A stretch of DNA of 64,000 bases from Auanema rhodensis (taxonomy: Eukaryota > Nematoda > Chromadorea > Rhabditida > Rhabditidae): contig OZ059899.1 in NCBI GenBank assembly GCA_964057225.1, forward strand, positions 8,122,001 through 8,186,000. Reading direction: 5' to 3'. The first letter of the stretch is position 1, and each line of letters starts with the position of its first letter. The notes beneath the pieces were generated by a model. It was not told the origin of the DNA, did no database searches, and worked only from the letters and a program-made list of their open reading frames with translations. The position numbers and the translations under genes were made by a program. Below are positions 38,289 to 49,502 of the stretch, in pieces.

Positions 38289-39009
38289 ATACAATAGTTA
38301 TTTGATAGACAAATATATTTGATATTTCCTTTTTTTTATTTTCTTTTCGAAAAATCATCGACATTTGTCATTTTTTCCTCTTATAAGAGAATAATAGACA
38401 AGAAAATACTATGTATAAGAAATGTATTATAATTAAATCAAATCAAATCAAATATATTTCATTATAAATTATATTCTTAGAAAAAGAAAAAAAAACATAA
38501 AATAAATAGAATTTATATATATTTTAATTTAAAATATTAATTTTAAAGAAAAAAAGAAAAAAAAACATATAATGGATTAATATTTTATTTTATTATATTA
38601 GACTTATATTATTGTATCATAAACTAGTTCCTCGTCAATAGTCGTCGTGTTAATCTGTAAAACAAAAGAAAAAAATGATTAAAAGTTGAATAAAGATCAG
38701 ATATTTCTTAATTTATAATAATTATATTATTATAATAATAATAGAAATATGAGAATAACGTTTTTATTTTTTTTTTGAAGATAAAAAAAAAAGTTTCACG
38801 TAAAGTATACGAAATAATATTATAAATTAGATAAACGTTATCAGTTTATATTATATAATAAGTTTCTATTGAGCTTGTAACAATTTTTTGTTAAAATTAA
38901 ATAATGTTGTCGTAAATTGTATTAAATTAGTATAATATAATTTATTATATTAATATGAAAAATTGTTACTTAGCTCAATAATGTTTCATAGTAGCATAAC
39001 TAAATATGA

Positions 39010-39042
<33 letters not shown>

Positions 39043-39388
39043 TAATATATAATATTTATATTTATATTTGTAAAATATTTGTAATTTTTATAACAATTTA
39101 TATATTTTTTTATTTATAATTGATTTGTTCATTCACTACCATTAAAGATAATGGTTTAGTTTATCTTTGATCTAAAAAAAGATGCTTCAGAGAGAGTTTG
39201 AGAGAAAAACAAGGAGGGAGGTAGAAGAAGTTAAGAAAACTTTTTATCTCAATTTCAATTATAATTTCAAACAAATTTTATTCGAATTTCAATTTTTTTC
39301 TCTCATTTTTCTCAATTTCGTTGAATACAAATACTCTTATATGTGTAATTTCTTCATACAATTCGTTAACTATGAAATTTAGATTAAG
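38289..39388. other. AT-rich intergenic
   Basis: No gene supported. A possible terminal exon on the minus strand begins after TTTTACAG near 38656 and stops near 38603-38620 depending on frame, but no partner exon was found. A (TA)n run lies at about 39009-39035. Confidence 0.5.
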
Positions 39389-39793
39389 CTAAGCGATTTT
39401 AGTAGTTAAAAAGATTAAAAATTCCATTTTTCTGATTTGAATGTTCAACTGAATTGTTTGAACATCAGCTATATGTCTTCTGATTATAAAAATGGTTTGA
39501 CAAACTGACATCCAGACTTGTATGTCCATAGATATTTCAGTCAATGAATTTTTTTTTTTCATTTTAGACATCTTTATCCCAAGAGATTTTGATCCAGCAC
39601 ATCTTCCAAACACAAAAAAAATTTTTTCATCGTTTTTGTAAATATTTTTATCTTGAAATTTCATTTCAAATTCATTTGATTCTAAAATTCTTGAATGTAT
39701 ATTATATGAATTTTGTGAATCAGAAATATATATGTATATACAATCGTTTTTTAGTGTCTTCAATGATTTTATGTACTTTACCATACTATTCAA
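39389..39793 (-). CDS. Orphan single-exon ORF, 134 residues
   Basis: ATG to TAG frame, unusually long for DNA this AT-rich. It starts MNSMVKYIKSLKTLKND and contains FFVFGRCAGSKSLGIKMSK. The composition is Lys/Ile/Asn-rich but includes Trp, Cys, Gly and His spread naturally, without microsatellite bias. There is no signal peptide and no recognised domain. It may be a lineage-specific gene, an exon of a larger gene or a decaying pseudogene. Confidence 0.35.
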   Translation of the reverse strand: MNSMVKYIKSLKTLKNDCIYIYISDSQNSYNIHSRILESNEFEMKFQDKNIYKNDEKIFFVFGRCAGSKSLGIKMSKMKKKNSLTEISMDIQVWMSVCQTIFIIRRHIADVQTIQLNIQIRKMEFLIFLTTKIA

Positions 39794-42700
39794 AAACGTG
39801 TGAAACTATTCAGGCTCACTAAGTTCAAAAACAATTAACTATGTGTATTCTTTCACACCCATCCTCCTCATCTTATTCTTCAAAGTTCATACCTTTTGAA
39901 AAATTCAATTCTAGAAACACTCAAGTTTTGGCTTCTATCCAGTTTTTTTTCAGAGATGAAAGAATAAATTAACGTCACGACGTCATTTCATAGCTTTTTT
40001 TCACTTAAATTTAATTTTTTATTATTTTTAGTTTCATAAAAGTCATTATGCTCATTATCAATGTAAGAGCTTCATTAATAGCATTTTCTAATCAAAGATC
40101 TTTGATCTCGAGGTAAAAAAAAGTTTTTTTTTGTATAAACTACATGTATTATATAATATAATAGTTAATATATAATTAAGTATGTTATAATATATCTGAT
40201 CTAAAAAAAGAACATAAACAAGGTGAATTATTAAAAAAATAATGAAAAAAGCCGTGTTCTCCAGCTGAGTAGTGATTCCATTTTCTTCATATTGTTTTCA
40301 ATCTATTTAATTCACAGCAATCATGAGCTGCGAATGTGAACATATTATACTATAAATATAATATATAATATATAATATAGAATATAGAATATATTCAATT
40401 TTTAATTATTTCTTTTTGTTTCTGTCATTTAACATTTTCACTTCCCTTCTCTCTTCAAATATAAACGTATAACTCATTATGGGCGTCCTTATCGCCAGAG
40501 GGCATGTTCATTTCCTGATTTTTAAGTCATTTATACACATCTATTTATGTATATAATGCATGTTTGCTTAAATATTTTTTATAAAATGTTGAATATTCCT
40601 TCATGTACATACATTTAAATATATATTTACATGTATAACTTTTATATTTTAAATAGATTTTTTGGTTTTTTCTGTGTAAATTTTCAATAATTCCAACACT
40701 GATCAAGATGAATATAAGTAATTCATTCATTTACAGCCTTTTAAAAACTTATTTTGCTTCATTAAAGTTCAATATTCATGTTTAATTACAGCCAGTATTG
40801 TATATGAAATAGATGAATTAAAAACTATTTATTATAATTTGTGAATGTCCTTATGTATTTTTGAATTATATTAATTATAGTTTTATCTATCCATATAGTT
40901 TAAATATTCTTTTTCATATTCTCTCTATTTTAAGTTTGTCCATATTTAGTTAAATATCTTTTTTTTTATTTTATTTTAAAATAATTAATTTATTATTTAA
41001 GATTATTCAAAGCAAAATAACTTTCTTTTTTCAATTTTATTAAAATAATAATATTTAACAAATAAAGAAAATAGTTGAAAAAGACTTATACGAGTAGAGA
41101 ATGAATTTTGAAGACAAAGAGCGACGTTGATGAATAGATTTTAGGCAAAGATGTGTTGTGGATGAAGCTAAGTTGTAACATTACAACACATATCCTTTCT
41201 TTTCTTTTTTTTTGCTTCCAAAGCTTTTCATCCTGTTCTGTTTTTCTGTTGAAATATGAATTTTTCATTTTATAACTTTGCTAACTATATTTTGTATTTG
41301 AGGTATCCGATGCTGTACAGCAGATGGTCTTGTTTTTAAATTATTTTAACAGTAAATGAATAGAAATATCTAAATATTATATGAATATACTTGTTTAATT
41401 GTCATATACATTTATCCAAAGAGACTGCTAAATTTTAGTTTTAGGACAGACTTCGTGGATGACTTCATCGAGCTGTCCGATCCGTCATCTGATACTCATT
41501 AATTTCCAATCGAATTCTGTCTCTTGTCTACATAAAACTCTTCAATTTGCTGTCTACTCATAAACCATCTGTAAAATTCATTTCATCCTGAGATCAGAAA
41601 CGTTATTAGACTATTCCTAAGAAGAAAAAAAAGAAGTTTAAACGTTGTCATGATGAATATGAATATCATCATGATTTAAAACATGTTCTTCATAAAACTT
41701 CTTAAGTTTACTATACATATACATTCAAAATAATTTTTTCTTAATCAAAGCAAGAAAAATCTAATTTGTCAGTTATTTCAAATTAAATGTGAGCTGTCAT
41801 ATACATATAGTATGTATACTTCTTATATAATATATACATACTATTTGTCTTTGAATGCTGTAAACTGCCAATTGCCAATTACGTTCCTTTCACTTTCCTT
41901 CATAGCTTTTTCGTTTCTTCTTTTGTCATTTTGTTTATTTTATAACAAATTTTATAAACTAATATATATATATATATATAAATGAATAGATATTATTAGA
42001 AACTTTTGAGAAAATATATATTATTTAAGTTTAATCTATTCATTACTATTTTAGTAACTAATTAAAATCATTTTTTTTATTTAATTGGTTCAAAATATTG
42101 AATATTAATTTTATTATTTATGAAGCTAATCTCAGAATATTAAAATAAGAGCAATGATGTAAGAATAAGTGGTACCGAAAAATGACGAGAGTGAGAGAGA
42201 TACAGAGAGACAAAGAAGGACAAACGGAAGGAAGCCCTCAGTGTCATTCAACTACTTAATCCTTTGCTCATTCTCATAATCTTTTCAATGTCGCCCCACC
42301 AACCATTCAGAAAGACAATCGGCTAGTCTTAGAATCCTTTGTATTTCAAATCGTCTCCTTTTACTCTCAGCTGAAATAGCTCCAACTTGCTTCAGTGTTA
42401 GCTTCATCTGCCATCTATTTTTCTCTTCGTCATTTACAATATTTTTCTTTTTTTTTGCGTTCAAAAACTCTTATTTCATTATTCTAAATATATCATTCTT
42501 TTTAAATTTGAGCTCTCACCAACTTTAACTTTTCTTCTGGCAAATGGTCAATAGAATCAAGAAGACGGAAGAGGGAAAGTTAAAACTTCCGTTACACTCA
42601 TGATCTCTTTGGCTTCAGAATCACCTTTGGTCCACAAAGCGATAGTAAGATGAGGGCTAAAGCTATGCTCAAACCCATAAACAATGAATACTTTCACAAC

Positions 42701-43536
42701 TAAAGTTAGAAAAAGGAATATGCTAGGAGAAGACGAAGGTGAATGACATAGAAGTCACATAGAACAGAGAAAAGCAGAAAGAGATCAATTTTAAAAACAC
42801 TCCTCCCTGCCAAGTTCAAAGTGATTATAGCTTTAACCCTTTTTTCTCGTCAGTTATTGAAAAATACATAATAACTCATGAGGTCTTTTCAAATTCTTAA
42901 CTTTAATAATTCAATTTTTATTAATTTGAAAACATAACAGCGTGGAAAGTTCAAGTATAGTTCTTGTAACATTGGCTATTATGTCATTTTCGTTCTTCAA
43001 ATTTGAACAACGATCGTTATTCATTTTCTTCTGATATTATGACATGATGTTTCCAATTATATATTTATTCTTTATTTTAAATATATTTGAATGTTATTCC
43101 TAATACTTTATGTACATATAATCTTTAATTATTCAGTTAGTAACAAAAATGATCTCAATTCATCTTCTTACACCTTTTCATTTCTCTTTTTCTAACAGTT
43201 TTTTTTTAAAACATAGTACTTTGGTATGTCAAGAAGTCTAGAAAAAAAATCAAAAATTCATTGTTTCAAGATCATTCATCCATCAATAGAGCAATGAAAT
43301 TTCATTGAAATCAACTTGTGAATACCATCAAATGTTTTTCAAATATTCTTTAAAGTTCAACATCAATTTCAAATAAAGTTTTAAACTTCCTGATAAGAAA
43401 ATGTTTTAATTATCATAAAGATATATATTTTATAATATTATATTTCTAAATATCTATTTTATTTTAAAAATTGTTTCCTTTTAAAGTTTATGGAACAGAC
43501 AGTTCTTAAATATTTTCGTTAACTATTAGTCATGCA

Positions 43537-43559
43537 TGATGATGATGATGATGATGATG
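43537..43559. repeat. (GAT)n trinucleotide repeat
   Basis: About seven to eight GAT units in non-coding DNA. Confidence 0.85.
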
Positions 43560-45233
43560 TCAGTCAAATGTTCTGAATGATTATCGAATAAGCCTTGAAG
43601 CCATATGATCAAATTATTAATTTTATATACCATATTTCATCATTGTCATACATAAATATATTTCCTTAATCTTTTAAATTGTACAAGAGTACTCTACCAG
43701 ATATAATCCTTGGATGATCATTTATCAATCAAGAAATACCAATGTCTGGCGAGTTTTAAAGGACAAACGCTTTCATTTGCAGCAAATCCTATACATATTT
43801 ATTCATAAATATTTTTATGGATTTTCTGTAAACTTAGCTTGTTCCTTTTGATAATTAGAAATGTAGTTCAGAAAACTGTTTTCTATGTTTAAGTATTTGT
43901 TATATCTTCTTTTCTGAAATAATATCGGTCGGGAAAGACATCTGTAAACTATGCATAATTCAGTTGACATGACGTCGGTATGTCCAGGCTCATTCAAAAT
44001 ACAAAAAGCTTTCGAGCTTTTCAAGTTTGAAACCTTAAAGTCTTAAAAGAAGCTTAGGGAACGTAGATACTTTCTAAAGCTCCACGTACAATCCTGGCAA
44101 CAGATGTGCTGAATTTCCGGTCAAGAGGATTGAAACAATTGTCTTCTATTTCGTATCCGCCTTCAGGTCATATAAAATCCTTGATTTCTCATGCTTCTGT
44201 CTTTTCAAAAGAATTTAAAAGAAAACGAGGGTGTGTGAAGAAGAGAAATAGCTAGAGAGATAAGGGGGAGATTGGGAGTGAGAAAGAGAAATAAGCAGGA
44301 AATATATAGAGATATGGTGAGCTTTTGAGAGGTTAGAAGCCAAGCATTTCAAATTGAAACTACAGCCAAAATCTATCAATAATAGATGTTCTTTCCTCTC
44401 TGACTTTGTCCTTTTGAATCAATCGCACAATTTATGTGCAACTTTTTCTCTTGTATACTCTGAGCTCCATCCTGTTTCAAAACCTTTACTCTATTTCTCC
44501 CACCTCTACCTTGTTGCTGTTCTCTCTTTTTCCCTCATTCTATCTTTTCCTCTTATATTTTCTTTATCTCTCTTATTCTCTCTATATTCTTCCATTCATC
44601 GTTCATTTTATTTTTATTCATTGACAGTGGGTGTGCTTTGTAAGGTCACGACCATGCTGCTTCCAAAACCTTTAACCTATACAGGTGTTTCGGTTCATTC
44701 ATGTTTCCATAAAGCTCATAAAGCTCGAGTAAGCTAATTGCCCTCATGTTTTAAGCCTTAGTCAACCATATTCCGCCTCTTAATGTATTTTATAAAATAC
44801 TATGCTTTTTAAGTTAATTTTACAAGAAAATACATTAAAATCTTGTCAAAAGGGGTAGGTGGTATGCAATATGACATCGATAGTATACTATGCTTATTCT
44901 AATATTATAGTTTTGCCAGTTTTGCTCAAATTTATGTATTTTTTCAAATATTATATGAGTTCTTTTCTTTTTTGATGGCTTCTTCTAAAGACTTTTTTAG
45001 TAATACTATTATTTCAGAATGAAAAAAATGAAACGGGAACTGATGGGCTCTAATGATATTACTGTAATTCATGAAATTTCGGTATTTTTTCTTATTTTTT
45101 TTATCTCGTCACAAGAGTATATACTATTAATCTAAGTCTTGGCCTAATAGACCAAAAATACTAATCTCTTTCTTTTTCTTTTTTTTTATTTTAATTCTTT
45201 ATTTCAACTCTATTGACTACGATAGTTCGTAGT

Positions 45234-45551
45234 TTAGCATTTAAATATTTCAATGACTTTTTGATGTTTTGAACACAAAAACAGAATAAAGGCTGTATAG
45301 CAAAGAATAAAGATGAGCAACAGCAACAACTGCAAATCTCTGGCGTCATTGTGGACAAGCCATCCGGTTTCTATCCGCTGAACACGGAAATAGTATGTGT
45401 CTGAAACAGAGTACGAGAGAAATGAAGACTCGGTACCAGACAAATTTCTGGAGAGTTTCGACTGACCAACTGGTGGACAGAGCAATTGATCTTGACTCAC
45501 CGATATACAATTCAATTTGTTTTTAATGTTTGTTTTTATTCTTTTAAACAA
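45234..45551 (-). CDS. Candidate exon with one membrane segment
   Basis: An open frame of about 105 codons; the displayed 5' end is uncertain. The coding-like part runs from about 45505 to 45234: DQLLCPPVGQSKLSRNLSG, then YYFRVQRIETGWLV, then a hydrophobic segment LLLLLIFILCYTAFILFLC followed by a short basic tail KHQKVIEIFKC. This resembles the layout of a small single-pass (KCNE-like) subunit, but no family motif is seen. The + strand of the same DNA also holds two short open frames, so the direction is not certain. Confidence 0.25.
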   Translation of the reverse strand: MFKRIKTNIKNKLNCISVSQDQLLCPPVGQSKLSRNLSGTESSFLSYSVSDTYYFRVQRIETGWLVHNDARDLQLLLLLIFILCYTAFILFLCSKHQKVIEIFKC

Positions 45552-45618
45552 AAAAATATATATTTCTAACTAATAATCTATATGATTAGGTCTACTGTTC
45601 CTATAAATCTCATTAAAA

Positions 45619-45640
45619 TTTACGTGAAATTTCACGTAAA
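45619..45640. promoter_or_regulatory. Perfect 22-bp palindrome
   Basis: Two perfect inverted 11-bp half sites, TTTACGTGAAA, abut with no spacer and include ACGTG cores. It lies in non-coding DNA. It may be a dimeric transcription-factor site; function not shown. Confidence 0.5.
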
Positions 45641-48183
45641 CATATTATTTTTTATCGGAAGATTTTATGAACTGGTTGACTTCAATTCTTCTTCAAGCAT
45701 TCGAAAAAACTTCAAGTTTTGTAGGCTTTTTCTCTTCTTCTTTCCTTCCGTTCACGCTCACTTTAATCACATTTTTCATGTTTTTCTTTATGATGTTTTT
45801 ACAAAAAAAAACAGATTTTTTCATTGAAGTCTTAGTTATGAGGTATTCATATTCAAGTTTATTGTCTTTCTTTTAACGAAATTCAAGAAAAGCTCCTGAA
45901 CATTATATATTTCCCTTTAACACTGAAATGTGAGTATAGAGCACAGATTAACTTGAACAGCATACGACGGCATCATTCTTGTCTGCCTATCTGTCCGTTT
46001 GTCTGCTCATCTCTCATAGATATTCTTTGATCGATCAAAAGCTGAACAGGATAGATGTACAGATCAAGCTTCAGAAGCTTGTTTCGAGCTTTAGCATCCT
46101 CCTGCTTATTGTTGTGTTCCTAAGCATCTGTAAAATAATTCAATTTATTTGAACACATATCCTCCAAATCAAAAATACAGAAGACTTTGAGGAATAGAAA
46201 AGTTTATGTTAGATTAACTACTTTACTTATGTAATTGTATTCTTCATTGTTTTTTTCTCTTTGATCGTATTTTAATTCAAACCAAGATGTAGATATATGA
46301 ATGTATCTTTCATATTCATCTTTCTATCAGTTCTTATCTTTTATACCAAAAATTCCGAATTAGAACCCGATCTGATCGCTTGGATTCTCTTTCTTTTATC
46401 TTTTCACACTAATTGAAACAAATTTAACATTTCGTATATGAATATGTATATATTCATTATAAATTTTATTTTTGTATTTTATTTTAAAATTAAATTGTTT
46501 TAATTAAATTCATAACGTCATTTTTCTATGGCATTTTCTTGAGGGACAAGTACTCTTATAAGATAAGGCGTCATCTTCGTCTCTTTTGCTTTTGGCCACT
46601 TACGATCTTATGGAAAAAGAATTATATTTAGTTCAGACTGTTTAAGTAGCTCTTGCCGGAAAAGGAAAGGAACGAAAGAAAAAGAAAGAAGGAAGAAAGA
46701 AGTTGAGAGACAAAGAGAATTGAAGAGAATTGTGAGTGTTTTCGGCATATCTAAAGACTGCTCTCTGCTTGTCTAATGACCTATGCGGAAAGCGTTGTCT
46801 TTTGCTCTGTAGACCGTCTGCTGGCCATGGCTGCTCATCCACGGCCCCGGAGGGAGACGGGGGGAGGTGACGGAGGTTGAAGTAGCACCAGGAGACAGAA
46901 TCTCCCAACCTATGTCCAGCAGACGTGAGTCTGCTCTTCTCTATCACTCTCTCTTTTATTCTCATCTTCTTACAATTGACAATGGTTATCCATTCTATCT
47001 CTCTCTCTCATAATCTATCTCTCTGATGATTGTTATGGCTTGTTAGAAGAGTAAGAGTTGAAACGAAGCAGCTGTTGAACAGTTATATTGCCTTCTCTCT
47101 TCATTTCTTCATTTTCTTTTTCCGTACTTTACTATCCGATCATCATTAACTCGATGCTATGTATAACCTTCATATCTGATCTTCGTCTTAGTCAGAATTT
47201 GATTTCATTCCTTTGCCTTCTCTTCTACCCATCAGTCATCAGTAAGCTTCAAATTTCTACTGTTTTCTATCTTTCTCTAAACTCTTTATTTTTCCGTCAC
47301 CCTCATCCGCCAATTTCCCTTAACATCACAATAGATCTAGACATCTTCTAAATGTGTAATCTCTGATCAGTATCACACTATCCTTTAATTTACAATTATA
47401 ATTGATGTAACAATGTCAAATTGTGTGTTAACTATATGATACTATAGTTTAACCGTTGTATTTTATTTGTTTACATACTATTATGTAGCTTTTCACATGA
47501 ATACTTCCAGTATTTTCTATTACGATTGAAACAGTAGTTTCAGCATCTTCTGTTGCTTCCTCAAAACATAGCATTTTAGTGCGAACTATTGATTGATCTG
47601 ATTAGCTCTGAAGAAAAATATCGGACAACGACAAAGAGGCTCCTGAAACAATCGGGCTCGTCAAAGAACAATAAGTGGGGAGGATAGTAGATCGGTTCCA
47701 TTTGATTCGTCTTTGAATCTGTTCTTCTCATATACTAAACTCAATGCGAATCGGCTACTGATTGCATCCCATATTCTGTTTCATCGTCCACTTGTCGTTT
47801 GTTGACATTCTGAATCAAGACACATAATTAGTTGAATCGCAACCGATACTGGTGCCAACAACGTATAGAAGACATCAAGAGAATGAGGATGAGAACGTTC
47901 GTTAGACACGTATATTTGAAGATGATGACGTTAGTAAGTATAACGACATATTCATGTGTATATAGAAAGCTTCATAGAAGAAAAAGCTGAAAGACAAAGA
48001 CGTAAGCTGAAAATTGAAGATTTTGAGTGTTCTGAAGGATAAAGAAAGAGTATATTCAATAATGATTTCATTCTTTAATATTTCCTTTGTTGCCATTTTA
48101 CACTTTGAGACTCATTAAACTCAAATCTAACTTTTTTTCAGAAGAAAAACTAAAGTTGGTATACTCTTTTCATACTTTCAAAT

Positions 48184-48185
<2 letters not shown>

Positions 48186-48240
<55 letters not shown>
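48186..48240. repeat. (CT)n microsatellite
   Basis: About 53 nt of perfect CT dinucleotides followed by further imperfect CT-rich sequence to about 48280. Confidence 0.93.
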
Positions 48241-48243
<3 letters not shown>

Positions 48244-49253
48244 ACTAAGTCTCTCCCCCTCCATCTTTCTCTCTCTCTATACTCTTCTCTGTATTTCCTC
48301 CAATTTCTTCTTTACTGATCTCATTTTTGCTCTCATTCTTCACCAGAATTGCTCCACTTTTAACTCTCTATCTTTCTCTACCCCTCTCTAAATTGTGTCT
48401 ACTCTTTCTACTTATTGCTCTGCCTTTATCCCACTACTGAGTTTCTACTAGTTCAAGTCCTCGTCCCATTGTTCAAATCTCTCGAAGCTTACACTACTAT
48501 CTCTCTTTCTCTCTGTTTCGTTCCCTTTCCTAGTCAGATTCTCAAGATTCAGACAATAGTTCGTCGTCGACAAAATTTAGGAACCTCAACTAAACTTTCA
48601 TATTTCTAGCTCTGCGGTCTTCAATGTCGTTTCTCATTTCTTTCTTCCTCGCTAATATATTCGTTTTATTCTTTCTTCCTTCTCACTTGTCCTTTTTTTC
48701 TTTTTGACTGCTTCCACGAAATTTCTTTTGGATTTTTTTTTTAAATTGTGGCATAATGAAATTTGTTTCTTCTTTCGGCTTCATCAATATCTTCAGGCTT
48801 TTAATTTCCGGTTAATATTTCAACTTTTCTCGATCTGTAGCTTTTATTTCCTCATTTTCAACATTAGACTTTTGAAATTCCATAATTTTCAATTGAATTC
48901 CAAATCATTTTAACTATAATGTTCATTAACTATAAGCGGTATTCATAATTCAACGACATAAAAAAGGATTTCAAATATGTGAATGCTCGTTACTTTGAAA
49001 TTTCCATAATTATACAAGCATTGAAGAAGAATATTAAAGAATTGACTCATAATTTTTATGGATAATCATAATTATATATCTCTTGAAGTCATATTTCATC
49101 GTCTGCAATCAATTAAATTTCAATATTTTATGTAATTTATACGATATAATTTAATAATTCTCCAATATTTCTCTATCAATATACATATATACTTGTATAT
49201 CCATACATATATACTTACCCTATCAATCGCCATGTGTGAAGTTTTGAGGGAAT

Positions 49254-49502
49254 ATGGAAGTAGATTTTAAAATCTATATTGCACGTGCCACTCTATACCC
49301 GGTTGATCACCATTCCCACGATAATCGTCAACCCACCCAAACTCCTTCACTTGTCCTGCTTGGTCAGCAAGAGAAAAGAGAGAGAGAGACAGAGGATACT
49401 TCAATTCCTACTAAACATTCCATCATCGAAACTGAAAAGACGCAATCTACGATAGCTTGCCAAGATTCGAAAGAAAAAGAAGAAGGAAACGTTTTTCTCT
49501 GA
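49254..49502 (+). CDS. Orphan ORF, 82 residues
   Basis: ATG to TGA frame starting MEVDFKIYIARATLYPVD with a charged Lys/Glu-rich second half. A second + strand frame (49512-49733, MPSTSSPLSPLL...) begins 9 nt after the stop. The minus strand also has a 110-codon frame across 49364-49696. Only one of these can be real, if any. No domain is recognised. Confidence 0.22.
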   Translation: MEVDFKIYIARATLYPVDHHSHDNRQPTQTPSLVLLGQQEKRERETEDTSIPTKHSIIETEKTQSTIACQDSKEKEEGNVFL

